From: Rhodamnia argentea
Taxonomy: Eukaryota > Streptophyta > Magnoliopsida > Myrtales > Myrtaceae
Length of the DNA stretch: 64,000 nt
Reading direction: 5' to 3'
Assembly (NCBI RefSeq): GCF_020921035.1
Contig: NC_063158.1
Coordinates: 25,778,178 to 25,842,177 of the forward strand
How positions within the stretch are numbered: position 1 is the stretch's first letter; every line of letters starts with the position of its first letter. Under the pieces are notes generated by a model. That model was not told the origin of the DNA and did not search any database. It saw only the letters and a list, made by a program, of their open reading frames with translations. Positions 10,465 through 21,915 of the stretch are shown in pieces. The position numbers were made by a program, and so were the translations under genes.

Positions 10465-11726
10465 AAACCACAGGCGTAGGTGGTGGGTCTATTTATTCTA
10501 ACCCATTGCTGCAAGTCGCGGCAATCCTAGTACTTGATTTTGTGATACAAGGTTATTGTTATCCAGACAGATCTTAGTATTGTGTCCTTGGGGTGGGGTA
10601 TGCAAATAGCGAATGCTCGATTGCAAAAGGTGCTCTTGTCATGTTCAACCTCTTGCAACGTTCTGATGCTGAACTGGAGATAGGCTCTTTTCAGGATTTT
10701 GTGTATGTATCTTAGCTCAGTCCATGTTGAACTGGAGATAAGACCCTTTGCATCCGGTGCATGTCTCACTCGTTCGACCATCTGTATCGGGTCGATTAAT
10801 CAATTTATTAAATTTTGTTATTAGCTGCAATTTTTTTTGTCAGCAAGTGATTTTTAAAGCATCCTACAATGAACTCTAAAGACTTTTCTGTTATGCTCGA
10901 TCAAAAAGTTTCAATCGAATACTGCAGAGGCCTCGGAATTGCAGAATGACAGCAAGGCCTTTCGGCCATTCAGTCCCGAAAGATGGTGTGTTTTCTCATA
11001 AAGCTTTCGTCACAGGCCATCTGAAACAGTAACAGTATGCATAATCCAATAGCAAATGAAAAAACATAGCTCGTCTGCCCAACTTTATGTCGAGCAAGTT
11101 TCAATTTTCATCCCAAAATTTGAGAGAAATATGTGCTTGAAGTTCATGAAAGACCAGACGGATTATGAAAAGTGATCTGACACAGCCAACAGAACTTCAA
11201 TATCAAACTGTGAGATCTTAAAAAGAGCAAACTTGACATGGAAGAGAGACAGAGAGAAGAGGACGTGAGACGCCACGCCATCAATGGAATATGAGACGAC
11301 CCACTCCCCCTCAAAAATGGTAGAGGAAAAGAAAGACCTCGACGCCAACGATCGTCGATCGTCTGTGACGTTTCATTCAGGAGTCTACAAACACTCCGAC
11401 AACTTCGTTCGCGCCGAACATTTTACCAATAGTACGAGGACTTCCTCGGATAGTTTCCAAAGACGAAAGAGAGAGGAAGCATGAATCGAGCAACGAAAGA
11501 AGCTCAACCCCAAAATCGGCGAGCGTTCATTCGATTGAAGAAGGAAGGTGGTGAGGGGGCGTTTATATAGAAGTCCGAATCAGGTATCTCGTTCCATGAA
11601 CTAAAAAACCCTAGTTCCTTCATAAGAGGAAGGCCCATGATGAGAATATGTCCAATTTGAAGAGGCATTTACGAAAAGGCCCATTGTTACCCAATGAACA
11701 TTTATCACTTTTGGCATGTTGAGCAC
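10465..11726. other. Thymidine kinase 3' region and spacer
   Basis: The first part is the kinase 3' UTR. A 66-codon open frame at 11284-11484 (plus strand) shows no recognisable family and its composition is ordinary. I cannot support a gene here. Confidence 0.4.
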
Positions 11727-12222
11727 CAGGGGTTAGCCGATTTAGGGTCGGGCCGGATTTCACTTGAAACTTGAAACCTACCTGTCGGACTGGTTCCCTA
11801 ATTTTTGAAATCTAGAACTACCATGCATATTTTGAAACCTCGAACCTATCCCGTCACGATTTCAGGGTTGGTTCTAAAGTTTATTCGGGTTTCACATGCA
11901 TTTCTAATCGAACGATTAGAAACATTAACAAAAGTACAAGTCTCACTAATCGACATCGCCGGAAATGAAAATTTAGGCTAGTAGTTCCAGATTACACACT
12001 CATTATTGGACGTCATGAAATACCACATAATTATGCGAAGATATAAAAAAAACACACACACACACACACACAAAGACTTGTTCCAAGTTCTAAGTTCTAG
12101 GTGGACTTAGAACTTATCCGTCGGAACTTATTCCGCAATTTTTTAAATTTGGAATCTACCCATACCCTAAAATTTGAAATTAGATCGGCTCCTTGTATTA
12201 CCGTGAAACCATCTTGACCCTG
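11727..12222. mobile_element. Non-autonomous hAT-type element (MITE), 496 bp
   Basis: The element begins CAGGGGTTA and ends TTGACCCTG, so its ends are inverted (CAGGGGTTA against CAGGGTCAA). It is flanked on both sides by the same 8 bases, TTGAGCAC, at 11719-11726 and 12223-12230. An 8-bp target duplication and CAGGG ends are diagnostic of the hAT superfamily. The inside has no transposase and contains subterminal words such as GAAACTTG and GGTTC, plus an (AC)n microsatellite around 12050-12072. Confidence 0.85.
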
Positions 12223-12249
12223 TTGAGCACATTATTCGACTCTTCGTCT

Positions 12250-14063
12250 TCTTGTGGGTAAGCCAAGCCTTTGCAAGGGCAAAACACAAGACATGAGAAT
12301 CCCAACTCAATCTGCAGTCATGTTTATCCCTACCTATCATATGCAATTTTCTAAAGTCTCATCCCATGTTTGTCGGCAGATTGAGAAAGGTTGCCGTGCT
12401 TTCATTTGGGGAGATACCAGAGACAAGCGTCGCATACACCTTCTGAATTGGAAGTCTGTTTGTAAGCCTAGAAAATGTGGCGGTCTTGGTCCCAGACCTC
12501 TTGAAGTTACTAACCAAGGGTTTTTTTTTTATGAAACTAGCATGGGGCCTCAAGGCCCAACCCTTCTCTTTATGGACACAGGTTTTGCACGCCAAATATT
12601 TTTCCCAACAGAGAACTACTATTCAAGCTAAACCTGGTGATTCGATGTTATGGAAATCAATTGTTAATACATGGCCGACTTTAGAGGAAGGAGCGGTATG
12701 GAGCTTGGGAAATGAAGAACGTGTAAGTTTTTGGAAAGACAGGTGGATTCCAAGATTGGAGTCACTTTACAATCTAGTTACTTCCCACATGCCTCTATCT
12801 GAGATGGACAAAAAAGTTTGTGACTATGTGCTGAATGAGACTTGGAACTTTCTGCGTATTGAAGGAATCTTACTAGACCATGTAATCCTTAGAATTCAGG
12901 CTATCAAACCTCCAAGCAATTTTGATGGGAGAGCTACTTTAATGTGGGAAGGCAATAGCAATGGGTCTTTCAGTGTTAAGTCAGCATGTGAACTTATTAG
13001 TGGATCCGACAACTAATAAACAGACAAGATATGGCCCCTTATATGGAAGTAGAGGGGACCTCAATGTATTAGAACCTTCCTTTGGTTGGCGGCTCATAAG
13101 CGCTTATTAACCAACAAACCGAGGACGTCTCACAATTTGAGAGGTAACCCTTATTGTTCGCGATGTGAGTCTTCACCGGAAACAACTTTGTATGTTTTTC
13201 GGGATTGTCCAATTATTTGGAACATTTGGGTTGATCTTGTCCCACAACATCGTCTGGAAGAGTTCTTCTCAATTAACTTATATCAATGATTGAAATCCAA
13301 TTTGGTTGACAAGGAGAGTTGAAACTCTCAATGTGATTGGAGTACTATCTTTGGTGTGAGTATATGGCTTTTTGCAAAGGTGAAACAAGTCGGTTTTCCA
13401 AGAAAGTTTTGTTTTTCCTTCCCACCTTATACATGTAATTCAATCACACCCACCTCGGTGATCAACTTGGCTAAAAGTGGATCACGTACTTTGCTCATTA
13501 TGGTCGTTTGGGATCCTCCCCCATTGGGATGGATTAAACCGAACATCGATGGAGCGTCCAAAGGTAATCCTGGATTTGCAGGAACTAGAGGGATATTTTG
13601 AAATGAAGGGGGTGACCGGCTTGGCGATTTTATCTCATTTCTTGGAATATGTTTGTCTTCACAAGCTAAATCATGGGCGCTACGCTATGGTTGTGACTTA
13701 CCATAGCAAAAGAACATGCTTTTTGTAAACTCATCGTCGAGATGGACTCTCAAATTATTACCGAACTCATTAATAAAGAGAGTATAGCGGATACCACATG
13801 ATTGTCACTACTTAAAAATATTCGAAGATTCTTGAGATCACTTTCGAAGTTCAAAATTCGTCATATCTTTGGAGAAGGCAATCGATCTACGGATATGCTT
13901 GCAAATATTAGTGTAGTAAAGTGATTAGATACCACGTTCTACTTGCAGCTCCCAAGAAAATTATCTCATATTTTGTTTAGTGATAAAGTTGGGATTGCTG
14001 ATTTTAGATTATACTTTCTTTTAATTTGTACCCTCCTATTTACCCAAAAAAAAAAAAAAAAAA
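12250..14063 (+). mobile_element. 5'-truncated, decayed LINE (L1-like, with RNase H) ending in poly(A)
   Basis: Frame-shifted pieces follow in the order of a plant LINE ORF2 C-terminus. The end of the reverse transcriptase comes first (IPTYHMQFSKV, GCRAFIWGDTRDKRRIHLLN, CGGLGPRPLEVTN). The zinc-binding RT-associated segment follows (KLAWGLKAQPFSLWTQVLHA, GNEERVSFWKDRWIP, then LLTNKPRTSHNLRG with CSRCES). An RNase H start comes last (GWIKPNIDGASKGNPGFAG). At least three frames are used and stops intervene, so it is not functional. The sequence ends in a run of A at 14045-14063, as expected for target-primed insertion. No N-terminal ORF2 or ORF1 remains. Confidence 0.85.
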
Positions 14064-14602
14064 AGAACCATTACTACGGTCGCGTCGGCCGTGTCAACCC
14101 CCAAATGAATATATCTGAGTTTTCTCTCGAGGCCGTGCCATTAAAAAAGCGAGAAAAGTTAACGTTCTAAGCATCCCTTCGTCTCGAAAAACAAAAAGGG
14201 TTTTCGTAGCTTAACAGGATCTTATCGTCGCATTCATGGGATTTCCTCACGAATTGTGTCGAGCTCGCAAGAAAATTCGAGTCACAATCGATAGAGGGAG
14301 GGACCAATCAGTGTCACAGTCAAGTAGGGCAGCTTTATCTTTCTAGGGTGGAAAACAAAGATGATCAGAAGTCGGCAACCCACGATTCACTATTGCGGTC
14401 ATGGCTCAAAGGCATTGGCTCAGAGAGAAGAGATGCGAAAGGAAACTTCTCAGCTGATCCCACCAAGAACATGACGTGGGGTGGGGGAGCTGAGCTTTTT
14501 GGCCTTTGTTCCTGGCACAAAAGGGAGATATTATTCATCCCACGTCCACGATTGAATGATGAAAGTGATGTCTTAGGGCATGGGACCCTAACACTAACAT
14601 CT

Positions 14603-14638
<36 letters not shown>

Positions 14639-16153
14639 TGTGTGTGTGTGTGTGTGTGATGTTTTAGCTTTAGTAAGTTAAAAAGAGCTATCAATAATTA
14701 AATTTATTTAGTCAAAAGATTTCATCTTGTAGCCCCTACATGAACGTGGTGTAGCCAAGAGGAGCTGCTCCATGTCCCCACACGTCTAATGCGTACGTGA
14801 CTCGCTTCTTCGAGTATAATTACGGTAAGTTTAGGCGCCTTTCACGGTTGTTCCTCCATGTCTCTCTAACATACATGGAGAGAGAGAGAATAAGATGATG
14901 ATTAAGAAGGTTTCCACGACGAATCGTTCCATGGTTGTATAAACGGATGGATCTATCCAAGTGCTGACCGCGATCCCAACTTTGTAGGGGTCGCGAAAAT
15001 AAAATCAGACACCTTAAACAGGGCACCGCATCACATTGGAGAGATCGAAGGTGAGAGTCGGGAACTTGATTGCGTTTATTCGATCATGTTCTCCCAAACT
15101 TTGAACTAAACTTGAGTTTTGTATATAGATTGCAACGCTATAAGTGACAAAACGCGTGTGGTACATCGATGTTTTCAAAGGACAAGAGAAATTCAAGATG
15201 TCAATAATGTCCTCATGTATTTATATGATATAAATTGTGCACCCATCATGAGTCGATGTCAAATCAAATAAAGTAATAGTTGTTTCATAACCTAAACCAG
15301 CAAGTTCTAACTATTATAACTGCATTTCATTGCGTTTATAAGCATTTTTTGCGATTGCATCGGGCTCAATCGATCCCCGATTTAATAAAAAACTTTTTCA
15401 TTAGCTCTCTAATATATCGATGAGCCAACTAAACAGCAGACCCACTAGCTATATTTTTTTCGAAAACCATACATAGCTGTATCGAAATGTTCAAGGATGG
15501 GAAGAAATGCTTCTAAGTATCCCAAAAGGCAAAGAAGAATATGCTTTTTTGATTAAGGTAATAAAGCATTCTTGCCATGTTGGGGGCACATCATCAAGAT
15601 AAGGAAAGGATGCTGCCGCGTTTTGTTCTTTGTTCTTTGTTCCTTTTTATGTACGGGGAAGATAACCTCACAGATCCTCTTTTGGTCCTTAATTCCATCC
15701 TTTAACTTTTATGCCGCATCATCATCGAGTCATCCACTTCTCCACCCATACGAGTTCTTCTCCTATGGTTTCTTTGTCCAAGCAGCCATCAACTAGTTGT
15801 ACGTATGCTTTTTAATTTTGCTAGTTTAGTCTTAAATTTTTGCATGAAAATTTTCGCCCAACATGATGGTATGTCACGTAAGACGGCCGGCGATAACTAG
15901 ATTGCTACGTTAATTGATTTGTGCAAAAGGTTTAAGGCTAATTCGGTTAAATTTGAAAGTTTGTGATGTAATTAGCATTGGTACAACAGGTTTAGTACTA
16001 TTCGGATGATATCTTCAATTGTTGGTTGGTAAGTTTTCTCAAAGCAGACGGCGCGGGGAAGGATTTGCCCCATATGGGACGAGGCACTGCTGGCCCAGCA
16101 CTATGTTGGGAACTAGTTTCTTGCGGCTTTTGTACTTTTTGGGCCTAATAATG
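14064..16153. other. Spacer with GA/GT microsatellite
   Basis: A (GA)n tract followed directly by (GT)n lies at about 14605-14658. Open frames across it on both strands code only for Arg-Glu, Cys-Val or Ser-Leu repeats and are not genes. Nothing else was recognised. Confidence 0.5.
14605..14658. repeat. Compound microsatellite (GA)n(GT)n
   Basis: Perfect dinucleotide repeats: about 15 GA units followed without a gap by about 12 GT units. It would be a usable length-polymorphic marker. Confidence 0.95.
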
Positions 16154-16813
16154 TTGAAAAAAAAACCTCAAATTTTAGGCTCGGTCTAATTTTATTGTAG
16201 TATCCCCCAAAAAACTTTGGATTTTAGTTCTAGTCTCAATTCTATTCTAATTTTTTTTCCCCGTAAAAAGTCATAAACTTTTACCCGAGTCCTAAATCCG
16301 CCCCCGTTAACCCTCCTCCATCCGCAGTTTTTCTTGACAAGGCGAGAGATGTAAAACTCATGAGTGCGATCATTCTCGAGTACCGGAGATGAAGATTGAG
16401 CGAAGATCTCCGAGCGAGATGGAAGAAAGAGCCTCTTAAGAGCGAGAGCAATCGAAGAAAGTCAACCCTAACCGCTCTAACATTTGAGATCCAATAAGAC
16501 GTCGTTTGGGCTAACATGGAAATTCATCTCCAAAAGATATCTTTTTGAACATGAGATTTGGGGGAAAAAAAAAACTAGAGCAATGTCGTGGAAATACCAC
16601 ATCACCAAGGGCGATTTTGGACGGAGGATTAACGAAATAGATTTGGGACTTAAATAAAAGTTGATGATTTTAAATGAGACATCCAAAAAAAAAAAAAAAA
16701 ACCTTATGGGTAGAATTTGGGCTAAACAAAAAATGGAGGTTTTTTTATAAGACAAAAAAAAAAAGGTTATGGTAGAAATGGAACTAAAGCTAAAGTTGAG
16801 AAATTTTTTTAGC
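16154..16813. mobile_element. Inverted-repeat (MITE-like) element, copy 1
   Basis: A left arm at about 16154-16320 (A-run, CCTCAAATTTTAGG, CCCGTAAAAAGTC, CCCGAGTCCTAAATCCG) is matched in reverse complement by a right arm at about 16625-16813. The two arms enclose about 300 bp without a transposase. A second copy lies at 17868-18217. The arms are diverged, so the element is old, and no target duplication could be fixed. Confidence 0.6.
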
Positions 16814-17867
16814 GTATTAGGCCAAGCTGTCATCAATTTGTACAACCAAACAAACAAACAAAAAAAATGGAAAAACAAGAAGTCTTACAACATTGCAAAA
16901 AGTGCGGTTGGGCATGGAAATCCTTCGAATCTACTTGACTCGTATCTTTCACACGAGAAAATATTGAATATGAAACGCAAACACGGTATCACCTGACTTT
17001 ATTGAGCATTTGAGGGTCCTATGAAAAAATTTACGATTAAATTAATAAAATTAAAAAAAATTAAGATTGAATTGATGTCGATATATAATAAGTTTAGGAT
17101 CGGTGGGATAATTTTCTCCATGCTTCACAGGCCGCATTTTCCTGCTTGTTTTCTCGCGCGCACGTACGAACGGCGAGCTGCGTGAGATCGCATGAAGCCC
17201 GGGAAAATCCAGGGAAGCGCCGATTTTCCCAGGAAAATGTTTGGGCGAAGATGTTCCGGCAAGAAAGCACTCTTTTAAATCTCACTCTCCTCGTCTTTTA
17301 CCAAAGCTATCATTTCCTCTGCTTTTCTGAGTTGGCATGATTGAGCGACAGCGTGTTCATGAATTCGACGTCATCTCGAGGATCCGCAATCCAATCAATC
17401 CCGTGGGTTGCAATAGTACAAACATTTCGTGCAATGGTTCTGGAAAATTATGTGGTAAATTATCCGTGGCTAGCTCTATAATCAAACTATATGTATATGT
17501 GTGTGTCAATAGTTGTGTAATAAGGGAACGAAATTCATTTTTAGCCGAAAAGAGAGAGAGAGAAAGAAAGGGGAACCAAATTCCTATGAAGTAAATTTGA
17601 AAAATAGGAAAAACACGGGATAAATTTCCTCACGATCTCAGTTATGTTACTGAAAAGTCTTAATTTTGATACCTAATGCAATTGACTTTTAGATTTCCCC
17701 ACATTTCCATTTGAATCCGATTAACCGTTAGTGGAACGTTGGCTTGATACCCATATGGTAAGGGCCATATCCAAAAAGCTTGTCATATTTTGATTGAAGT
17801 GTCTGATTGGATTTCGGGTCAAAGCGCATCAAATCACAATGATAATAAAATATAAGTCTGATTTTGT

Positions 17868-18217
17868 AAAAAAAAAAAAAAAAGAAACTCAAACTTTAGG
17901 TTCAATTTCAATTTCATTCTATTTTTTTTATTTTCTCTAAAGAAAATCCCGAACTTTCACTCTAGTCCGACTAAATATCACCTTTCGTTTTTTTCATGAT
18001 TACCAACATTAGGAGGATATCGTTATTCCGTACGAATGCGAGGGTGTTGATGAAAATGTGGTTCGCACGATATCGGTAGTATTAAAAAGACCATTGACAA
18101 TTTTTGGACGTGTTAATAGATTTAGGATTGAGGTATAAGTTGGGAATTCTTTTTTGAGATAAAAAAAAAAGTTCCGGTAGAATTAAAATTAGACCTAAAT
18201 TTGAAGATTTTTTTTCA
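17868..18217. mobile_element. Inverted-repeat (MITE-like) element, copy 2
   Basis: The left arm (A-run, AACTCAAACTTTAGG, TTTCTCTAAAGAAAATCCC, AACTTTCACTCTAGTC) resembles the left arm of the element at 16154. The right arm at about 18110-18217 (GATTTAGGATTGAGG, GATAAAAAAAAAAGTTCC, GACCTAAATTTGAAG) is its reverse complement. The core is shorter than in copy 1. It does not encode a protein. Confidence 0.6.
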
Positions 18218-18222
18218 AGGGA

Positions 18223-20879
18223 ATTGGGATTTAAATTAAAATATTTTAGACCCAACAACTGAAATCAAAATATGATTCTTGTTCCATACTCCAAAACCCC
18301 GTCAGGAAAAATACAAATGTTTCTTTCCTTTTTTTCTGCCAAATAAACGCACTCCACTTGACCAAGAGAAACATCGACCATACCAATCGTCATCATCATC
18401 ATCATCATCATCATTGCCATCATCATCACCCTCGCCATCGCCATCATCGCCATCGTCATCGCCATCGTCATCGCCATCGCCATCGTCACTACACAGCTGG
18501 ATGATATAATGAAATAATTCAACGCGGCATCGTTTACTACGAGTGGCCTTCCCTTCGTTTATCTGCTAGAGAGACGTAATCTCATTCCAAATTTGGGTGC
18601 TGATCATGTTTAATCGAATGACTTTTTCCAATTTATCCTAAGTATTTATGCTAGACTTTTGCAGCAAATTAATTCATGAAAATGGACGTTCCGTATGCAG
18701 ATTAAAGCCGACTATTCGTCTGCCCGGCCTGCCCGAAAAACCGTTTGATCAAATAGGTCGAGATGCTATTTAGTGTGACATGTTTGTCGATTTCTCCATG
18801 TACGGACGATCGACAAGCGTCGTACATGAATAGCAGTGTGCTCTTGCTTCCCGTTTCATAACGCGATGGTGGGTGTACCTATGGCATGACATCGGCGCAA
18901 AATCTGTACGAATCGCCTCCGCTCGCTTTACTTGGAAAATATTTGTCAAAGATAAATATCAAATTTCCGTGTCATCTTCCCACACAAATATAAAAAGTGC
19001 ATAATTTCAAAGTTAAAGAATATGGATGAGCATGGCTTCAGAGTAGAATCTAAAACCCGTCAAGTTTTTGTGTTTTTCTTGATTATATATGTCCTAGTGG
19101 GACTCTACGGCATTCCATGATGTCTGATGACAAGTGTGAAATCTGAAACCACGAATCGAAGCTTTCATTTTCGGGAATATTTATGACCAAGACTGTTATT
19201 TTATTAATGTCTTATATTTATTCGTATGCCTAAATATGAGTTATGTTCAGTGAATTGTAGTAGCAAATGATGATCATTAAAGATGATGATTAATTGTAAT
19301 CTTTTAATTAAGAGTAGTAGAATTTGGGTAAATCTTGAAACCTGTAACATGGTAGGTTTCGATTTACATGTATGCAGGACAAGTTTTAAGTTTCAAAAGA
19401 TAAAGAATTTATTTCGACGGATAGATTTCATATGGGACCTCCTACAGCTCAATCCTAACGAAGGAGAAGCAATCTGTTATTGTTGCTTGCTCATAAATAA
19501 AGCTTTTAATAATTAAAGTTAAAGAGCGAGCTGCTTCGAAGAACGTGGCGTTGCGCGGGCGCGTCAACAACGTTCTAGGCAGACGCGCTTATTAGGAAAG
19601 AGCCCCCCGACTTGCCCTATATTTACGAAATGACCATTTGACTCGTACCGCGAAACCGTGTCCTCAGACAACGCCACTCGTTTGGTCGTTCCTCGAAATC
19701 TCATCGCCGATCACAGTCTCTTATTCCACTACCGTCTCTTCTTGACCACAAAAGCTTCTTGTGATTCGGGAGCTTCTGACAAGTTTCTCAGAAATTGACC
19801 TAACTATGTTACCATAGAATCTCAATCTTTGCCAACCTTGTCCTAGACGTTGCTTGTGATGATCGACTCTTGGACCCTTCAGCCCTTTGAAGCATCTTGC
19901 CACGATTTGAAGTTTCAAAGTGAATGACCCCGTCTTTGATCAAATTAGAGAGAGATGGACTTAGATACCACCCGTCTCTTATTTTATATATATTGACAGA
20001 GGACTAATTCGGATGCACATAATTATCGGGTAATATCCATTTGAAACTTGTAATTATAGAGCTTGTTAGAGTTGTCAAAGTATGAGGATGTCTATGATAT
20101 TCAAAGTCTAGATATTACGTGAAAATCATTAAGTTGCGCTAAACGAAACATGCCATCATTTTTATTTTTTTTTTAAAGAAAGCTCGTTAGGCAACATGAC
20201 AGGAACAAAACACATGTCCAATTTGTCCCATTTTTATTCCTTTTCTTCCCCCTCGATCTTCCATGAGAAGTCAACCGTGTCTCATAAGCTTCATTTTGAA
20301 TTCTCGATGCTGACAATTCCCAAGACTATCCTCCTCCTATCCACAAACTTAGCTGATCACAATAAACCCACCAGTTGAAAGTTATTCAACTTTGACATTT
20401 GCGCAAACTGGTTGAAACACTCGGCCCTAAAGGTCCACTTTCCCCCGCAAGCAGGAGCGAACGAATTCGACAGTTGAAAAATGAGAAACAAAGCACAATT
20501 TAAGTTCCACAGAGAATCGTGGGTTCTGAGGAAGCTGCTTGCTACGGTCTGCACGTCACTTCAGAAGGGTTTTGTTTTTGCAACCTGAAAGCGAAGTTTT
20601 CACGCACACGGCGGGCTCAACCCCACACTGGAAAAAGGAAATATATTCTTCTCGCCGGGGGTACCGACGTTATTTCGTGTCCTCCCCGTCGGGTGGCAGT
20701 GTAATTTTGTTGACCTGGAGAGGGCAATCTTTTTTAATTTGGGTATAGCCTATAAGTTGGGTGTAGAGCTCTACACATGCGTACTTTTAGGAGAGAGAGA
20801 GCGAGAGCGAGCGACCTTGGTGGTTTCTTGTTCTTGAAGTGTCAGGGAGCTGAGTTGAGCCGAGAGTACTGTGACTCAG
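18223..20879. other. Spacer with (ATC)n-type microsatellite; GRAS gene promoter and 5' leader at the right end
   Basis: An imperfect trinucleotide tract (CAT/CGC/ATC units) spans about 18390-18490, and its open frames give Ser or Met repeats only. A GA-rich leader (GAGAGAGAGAGCGAGAGCG) at about 20790-20812 resembles the 5' UTR of the GRAS gene that follows. No separate gene is supported between. Confidence 0.45.
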
Positions 20880-21697
20880 GTGAGAAATTTCGTATATTTT
20901 TCATCTCTTGATTGATTATGAATTTGAAAGATGGTTGCGATTTTCAGCGAAGATATGCGAGGTTTTCTTTGCGAAGTACTCTTTTCGTACGATTTGCCGT
21001 ACAAAGATTGCATCTTTTCATGGTTGACGGATTCTTGATTGAGTCGAAATGTTGTTTTCGTGATTTCGTAATATGGGTATGTTGTAGAATTTTGGGAGGT
21101 GTTTTCTCAGCTGATTTGGCTTATGAAGAGTGCATATCTTGCATGATTTGGCTTCCTTTGACCTTCTTGTGGTTAATTTAGGTCGGGGAATCAAAATTAA
21201 GCTCTCTGTTCATCAAAATGGCGGGTTGATTTCTGGTGGGATCTGGTTTACACGCGAAAATTTCTAGCTTTTTGATTTCTGGTGGGATCCGACGTGCAGG
21301 GCTAGCTGTTCAGTGGAACCTGTTGTTGGCCAGAATTTCGTATACGTAAAAATTTTCCACCGTCTCTCAGTAGGTTTTGCAGCCGCTATAAGATGCCTTT
21401 TCTCTCTCTTTTTCCTTTTTCTTCGGTTCAACGACTGCAGAGATTAAGGAATGAACATGGTGGCTAAAGTAGTAGCTTTATTCTAATCTTTCATGTAATT
21501 TGTGCAGTTGGGATTAATGCATTGTTCTGATACTTCTTTTGATTTTTAGTCCCTTTTCGTTTATGACTTTAATGAACTGCAACAATTACTTGAGGAGAAT
21601 GGTTTTGGATACTGATTTTGTTCATATATGAGGATGAGGTGTTTGAAACTATCAATGATTGTAATTGACATTGTACCTTGTCCCCGTGTGGTTTCAG
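20880..21697 (+). other. Predicted 5'-UTR intron of the GRAS gene
   Basis: A donor CAG|GTGAGA at 20880 and an acceptor with GTGTGGTTTCAG ending at 21697 would remove most of the leader between the GA-rich transcript start region and the GRAS start codon. An intron just upstream of the ATG is common in the PAT1 group. This is a splice-site prediction without transcript support. Confidence 0.45.
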
Positions 21698-21915
21698 ATA
21701 TTGCTACTTTTACACGATAGGTGCGAGGAAGCACTTGGCTGCTGTTGCTGCTGAGTATCGTATCAAGGAATTCCATGGTGCGATGAGAGCAGATCATTGG
21801 GTTTGAGATTGCCATGTTTGTTCTTATGGCCTGAGTGATGTTCTGGATTACATAAAACATTCTGCTAGAAAGCTTTCAGTATTATCTGCAAGTCAATCAC
21901 CTCGAATCCTCCTAA

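Noticed and set aside
14348-14694. Open frames of about 100 codons on both strands near 14.4-14.7 kb
   Set aside because: Their C- or N-terminal third is microsatellite translation (Arg-Glu, Cys-Val, His-Thr, Leu-Ser) and the rest shows no family; not coding.
18265-18522. Poly-Ser and poly-Met frames
   Set aside because: They translate an (ATC)n-type microsatellite; no gene context.
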